Source: Nocardia colli (GTDB lineage Bacteria > Actinomycetota > Actinomycetes > Mycobacteriales > Mycobacteriaceae). Taken from it: 64,000 nucleotides of DNA. The translations under genes and the position numbers were made by a program. The stretch is taken from positions 20,496 through 84,495 of the forward strand of contig NZ_VXLC01000013.1 in the NCBI RefSeq assembly GCF_008704205.1, read 5' to 3'. How positions within the stretch are numbered: position 1 is the first letter of the stretch; each line of letters starts with the position of its first letter. Of the stretch, positions 61,677 through 64,000 are shown in pieces. The notes beneath the pieces are model-generated. The model saw only the letters and a list, made by a program, of their open reading frames with translations, had not been told where the DNA came from and ran no database searches.

Positions 61677-63908
61677 ATGGGGGAGGTGCGATTCGGGGGA
61701 TACCGGCTGGAGCGGTTACTCGGCCGGGGTGGCATGGGGCAGGTCTGGCTGGCGTATGACGACGCGGGCACGCGCTGGGTGGCGTTGAAGCTGCTGCCGA
61801 CCGAGCTCGCGGCGGATGCGGGGTATCGCAAGCGCTTCGAGCGCGAGGCCGAGGTGGTGGCCAAGCTGCGCGACCCGCATATTCCGCGGATCCATCGGTT
61901 CGGGGAGATCGATGGGCGGTTGTTCATCGATATGGAGTTCGTCGAGGGGCATGATCTGGCGAGCAAGGTGGCCGCCGGGAAGCTGGCCCCGGCCGCGGCG
62001 GTCGGGATCGTCGGGCAGGTGGCGCTCGCGCTGGAGGTGGCGCATCGGGCCGGGCTGGTGCATCGAGATGTCAAGCCGTCCAACATCGTTGTGCATTCCA
62101 GTGGGTTCGCGTATCTGATCGACTTCGGCATCGCGCACGGGATCGGCCAAACCGCGGTCACGACAACCGGATTGGCGATCGGGACGCTGGCCTACATGGC
62201 GCCGGAGCGGTTCACCGGTAAGGCGGACGCGCGGGCGGATGTCTACTCGCTGGGTTGTGTTCTGTACGAATGCCTCACTGCCGCCAGGCCTTACGGCGAT
62301 ACCGACCCTGCGCAGCAGATGCATGCGCACCTGATGACCGACCCGCCTCGTGCCGCATCGCGCAATGCCGCGGTTCCGGCTGCGTTGGATGCGGTCATTG
62401 CCCGCGCGATGGCCAAGAAGCCTGCCGATCGCTACTCCACCGCGGGAGATTTCGCCGCTGCGGCACACGCCGCGATCGGTACCCGCCCGCCTGCTTCGCC
62501 GAAACCGCCTGCGCTGACCAAGGTTTTGCCGGAATCCGGCCCCACGCCCACTCGGGTCGAGACCCGTCGAGCGGAACACGCGCAGCCGATGTGGGGCGTG
62601 CCGTCATCGCGCCCTACGCCTACCCGTCTGGAGACCGGTCACGGAGGATTCGCGCAGCCGATTGAGGTGGAGACCGGTCACGGAAGATTTGCGCAGCCGG
62701 TCGAGGCTGGTCAGGGCGCGCCGCAGTCCGGTCCCACAGTTGCTCGTGTGGAGGACGGTCGAACGGGCGGTGTGCTGCCGGCGTGGGGTGTGCCGCAATC
62801 TGGACCTATAGCGAATCGGGGCGGGCAACCGAGGGCTGCCGGCCATGGGGCGAAACCGCTTGCGCCGACGAAGATTATGCCCGAGCCGGGGCCGACGCCG
62901 ACTCGAGTGGAGACTCGGCTCGACGTGCTACGTGCGAATTATCCCCCGCTGCAGCCTCATCCAGGATCGCCGCGCGCAGTTTCACCGTATCTAGGGCCCG
63001 CGTATCCGATAGTTCCGCAGCGCGGTGCTGCGGGGTGGGACGGAAGCCCATCGAATCCTGTTGCACCGCAGCAAGGCTCGGTCGTGCAGGCCGCCGCTCG
63101 GGGATTGCGTGCGCTGGTGCGCCCGCGTTCGGTTCCGTCGAAGCCAGGGCCGGCCGGTCCGGCGGCGGGCCCTCATGTGATGCAGTCGCGACCGGGTGCG
63201 CCGCAGCAGCGGTATCCGGTCGGGTATGGGCGGAAGGTTTTCCCGGCGCCAGCGAAACCGCCCAAGTATCAGCGGTATTCGGATCCTCGACGGCCGATCG
63301 TGCCGGTGCGTCGCCGGCGGCGTAAGCGCGGCGGGGTGCTGTCCAAGGTGATCGGGGCGCTGGTGGTGATGTTCCTGACGCCGTTCATGTTGGCGGCGGG
63401 CTGTGTGGCGCTGTTGGCGGGCACGCGGGCCAGTGACTCGGGTGGGACCGGTGCGCCGCGGCCGACGGCGATGGCCGAGGAGAATCCGGCACCACCGGAT
63501 CAGCCTGAGGCGCCGGGGATTCCGGCCGCGGGTACGCCGGTGCGGGACGGCAAGTTCGAGTTCGTCGTGCGCGATGTCGACACCGATGTGCACCGCGTCG
63601 GGCTCCAGTCGGCGACAGGCTCGTTCGTGGTCGTCACCCTCGATGTCCGCAACATCTCCGACGAGTCGAAGTGGTTCCTCCCGGTCGGCCAACGTCTGTT
63701 CGACGCACAGGGCACCCCCTTCGAACACAACATCACCGCGACCCTGTGGCAGGCCACCCAGCACGGCTACAGCTCATCGTTCGAGCTGACCCCAGGCCAA
63801 TCCGCCACCACCCAAATGGTTTTCGACGTACCACCCGGCACCACCCCAACCCACCTGGAACTACACGACTTCGTCCTCTCCAACGGCGTCTCGGTCCGCC
63901 TGGACTAA
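61677..63908 (+). CDS. Transmembrane Ser/Thr protein kinase with DUF4352 sensor
   Basis: A 743-residue kinase from the ATG at 61677. The kinase domain has GRGGMGQVW, VALKLL, HRDVKPSNI, DFG and YMAPERF and is clearly paralogous to the kinase upstream. A long Pro-rich linker contains repeats (PTPTRVETR twice; ETGHGGFAQP and ETGHGRFAQP). A basic stretch RRRRRKRGG precedes one membrane helix. The extracellular C-terminal domain (about the last 120 residues, KFEFVVRDVDT to the end) is DUF4352-like, an immunoglobulin-type fold. The earlier in-frame ATG-less opening is ignored. Confidence 0.92.
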   Translation: MGEVRFGGYRLERLLGRGGMGQVWLAYDDAGTRWVALKLLPTELAADAGYRKRFEREAEVVAKLRDPHIPRIHRFGEIDGRLFIDMEFVEGHDLASKVAAGKLAPAAAVGIVGQVALALEVAHRAGLVHRDVKPSNIVVHSSGFAYLIDFGIAHGIGQTAVTTTGLAIGTLAYMAPERFTGKADARADVYSLGCVLYECLTAARPYGDTDPAQQMHAHLMTDPPRAASRNAAVPAALDAVIARAMAKKPADRYSTAGDFAAAAHAAIGTRPPASPKPPALTKVLPESGPTPTRVETRRAEHAQPMWGVPSSRPTPTRLETGHGGFAQPIEVETGHGRFAQPVEAGQGAPQSGPTVARVEDGRTGGVLPAWGVPQSGPIANRGGQPRAAGHGAKPLAPTKIMPEPGPTPTRVETRLDVLRANYPPLQPHPGSPRAVSPYLGPAYPIVPQRGAAGWDGSPSNPVAPQQGSVVQAAARGLRALVRPRSVPSKPGPAGPAAGPHVMQSRPGAPQQRYPVGYGRKVFPAPAKPPKYQRYSDPRRPIVPVRRRRRKRGGVLSKVIGALVVMFLTPFMLAAGCVALLAGTRASDSGGTGAPRPTAMAEENPAPPDQPEAPGIPAAGTPVRDGKFEFVVRDVDTDVHRVGLQSATGSFVVVTLDVRNISDESKWFLPVGQRLFDAQGTPFEHNITATLWQATQHGYSSSFELTPGQSATTQMVFDVPPGTTPTHLELHDFVLSNGVSVRLD

Positions 63909-64000
63909 CGCCGGCCTGATCGTCGGGCCGGGAAGAATAGGTTTTCATGATCAAGGGGAACTGGTGTTGGTATCGGCCGACTTGGGTTCAAGGGGTGGAT

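Noticed and set aside
63947..64000. Open frame from an ATG to the window end
   Set aside because: Only 18 codons are visible and no ribosome site is clear; cannot be judged.

Overview
The window is high-GC actinobacterial DNA. GTG/TTG starts, ATGA-type stop/start overlaps, the gene families and the local gene order all point to a mycolic-acid actinomycete, most likely Nocardia. Gene order resembles the mycobacterial stretch glpD2 ... nei-lhr ... pcd-lrpA-lat. Here nei-lhr (8.3-13.7 kb) and pcd-lrp-lat (53.9-57.4 kb) are separated by about 40 kb of accessory genes.

Left housekeeping part (1-22.8 kb): divergent glpK (cut by the window edge) and glpD; an OmpR-type two-component system; a small secreted protein; an FAD oxidoreductase-TetR operon with a clear palindromic operator; nei2-lhr DNA repair; a histidine-phosphatase-like protein; a TetR-controlled patatin-SDR operon; a secreted lipase; a large indolepyruvate ferredoxin oxidoreductase; and a membrane protein/TetR divergent pair with an inverted-repeat operator.

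Centre (23.5-43.3 kb): a complete class I lanthipeptide cluster of the NAI-107 (microbisporicin)/planosporicin type. The 58-residue precursor at 36354-36530 (minus strand) has a core opening VTSWS..CTPGC and ending CSHCC. It heads an operon lanA-lanB-lanC-transporter T-U-V plus a second V-like gene. Around it lie an ECF sigma/anti-sigma pair followed by a three-gene ABC system (X-W-Y-Z-J), an immunity-type ABC transporter (E-F), a DUF2511 lipoprotein (Q) and a LuxR-type regulator (R). Additions are a predicted extracytoplasmic M13 metallopeptidase, a family 2 glycosyltransferase and a MycE-like sugar O-methyltransferase. Three promoters in the cluster share TGAACC-N15-GC(T/A)AC, a probable binding site for the cluster's own sigma factor. 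The lanA promoter lacks it. No decarboxylase or halogenase gene is present.

Next (43.3-47.6 kb) is a run of small secreted and toxin-like genes: a secreted Ntox21-type toxin overlapping an acidic partner gene, a paralogue of that partner, a DoxX-family membrane protein, a secreted DUF4258 protein and a small secreted two-cysteine protein. A small hypothetical gene and an initiator tRNA-Met with its terminator follow.

Right part (48-64 kb): a DHA2-type drug efflux pump; a thioesterase/acyltransferase/cytochrome P450 operon with overlapping ends; the lysine-to-aminoadipate genes pcd, lrp and lat; a beta-propeller lipoprotein; a short GNAT-like gene beside an amidohydrolase remnant; a DUF1707 membrane protein; and two tandem Ser/Thr protein kinases. 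No CRISPR array, integrase, transposase or rRNA was seen.
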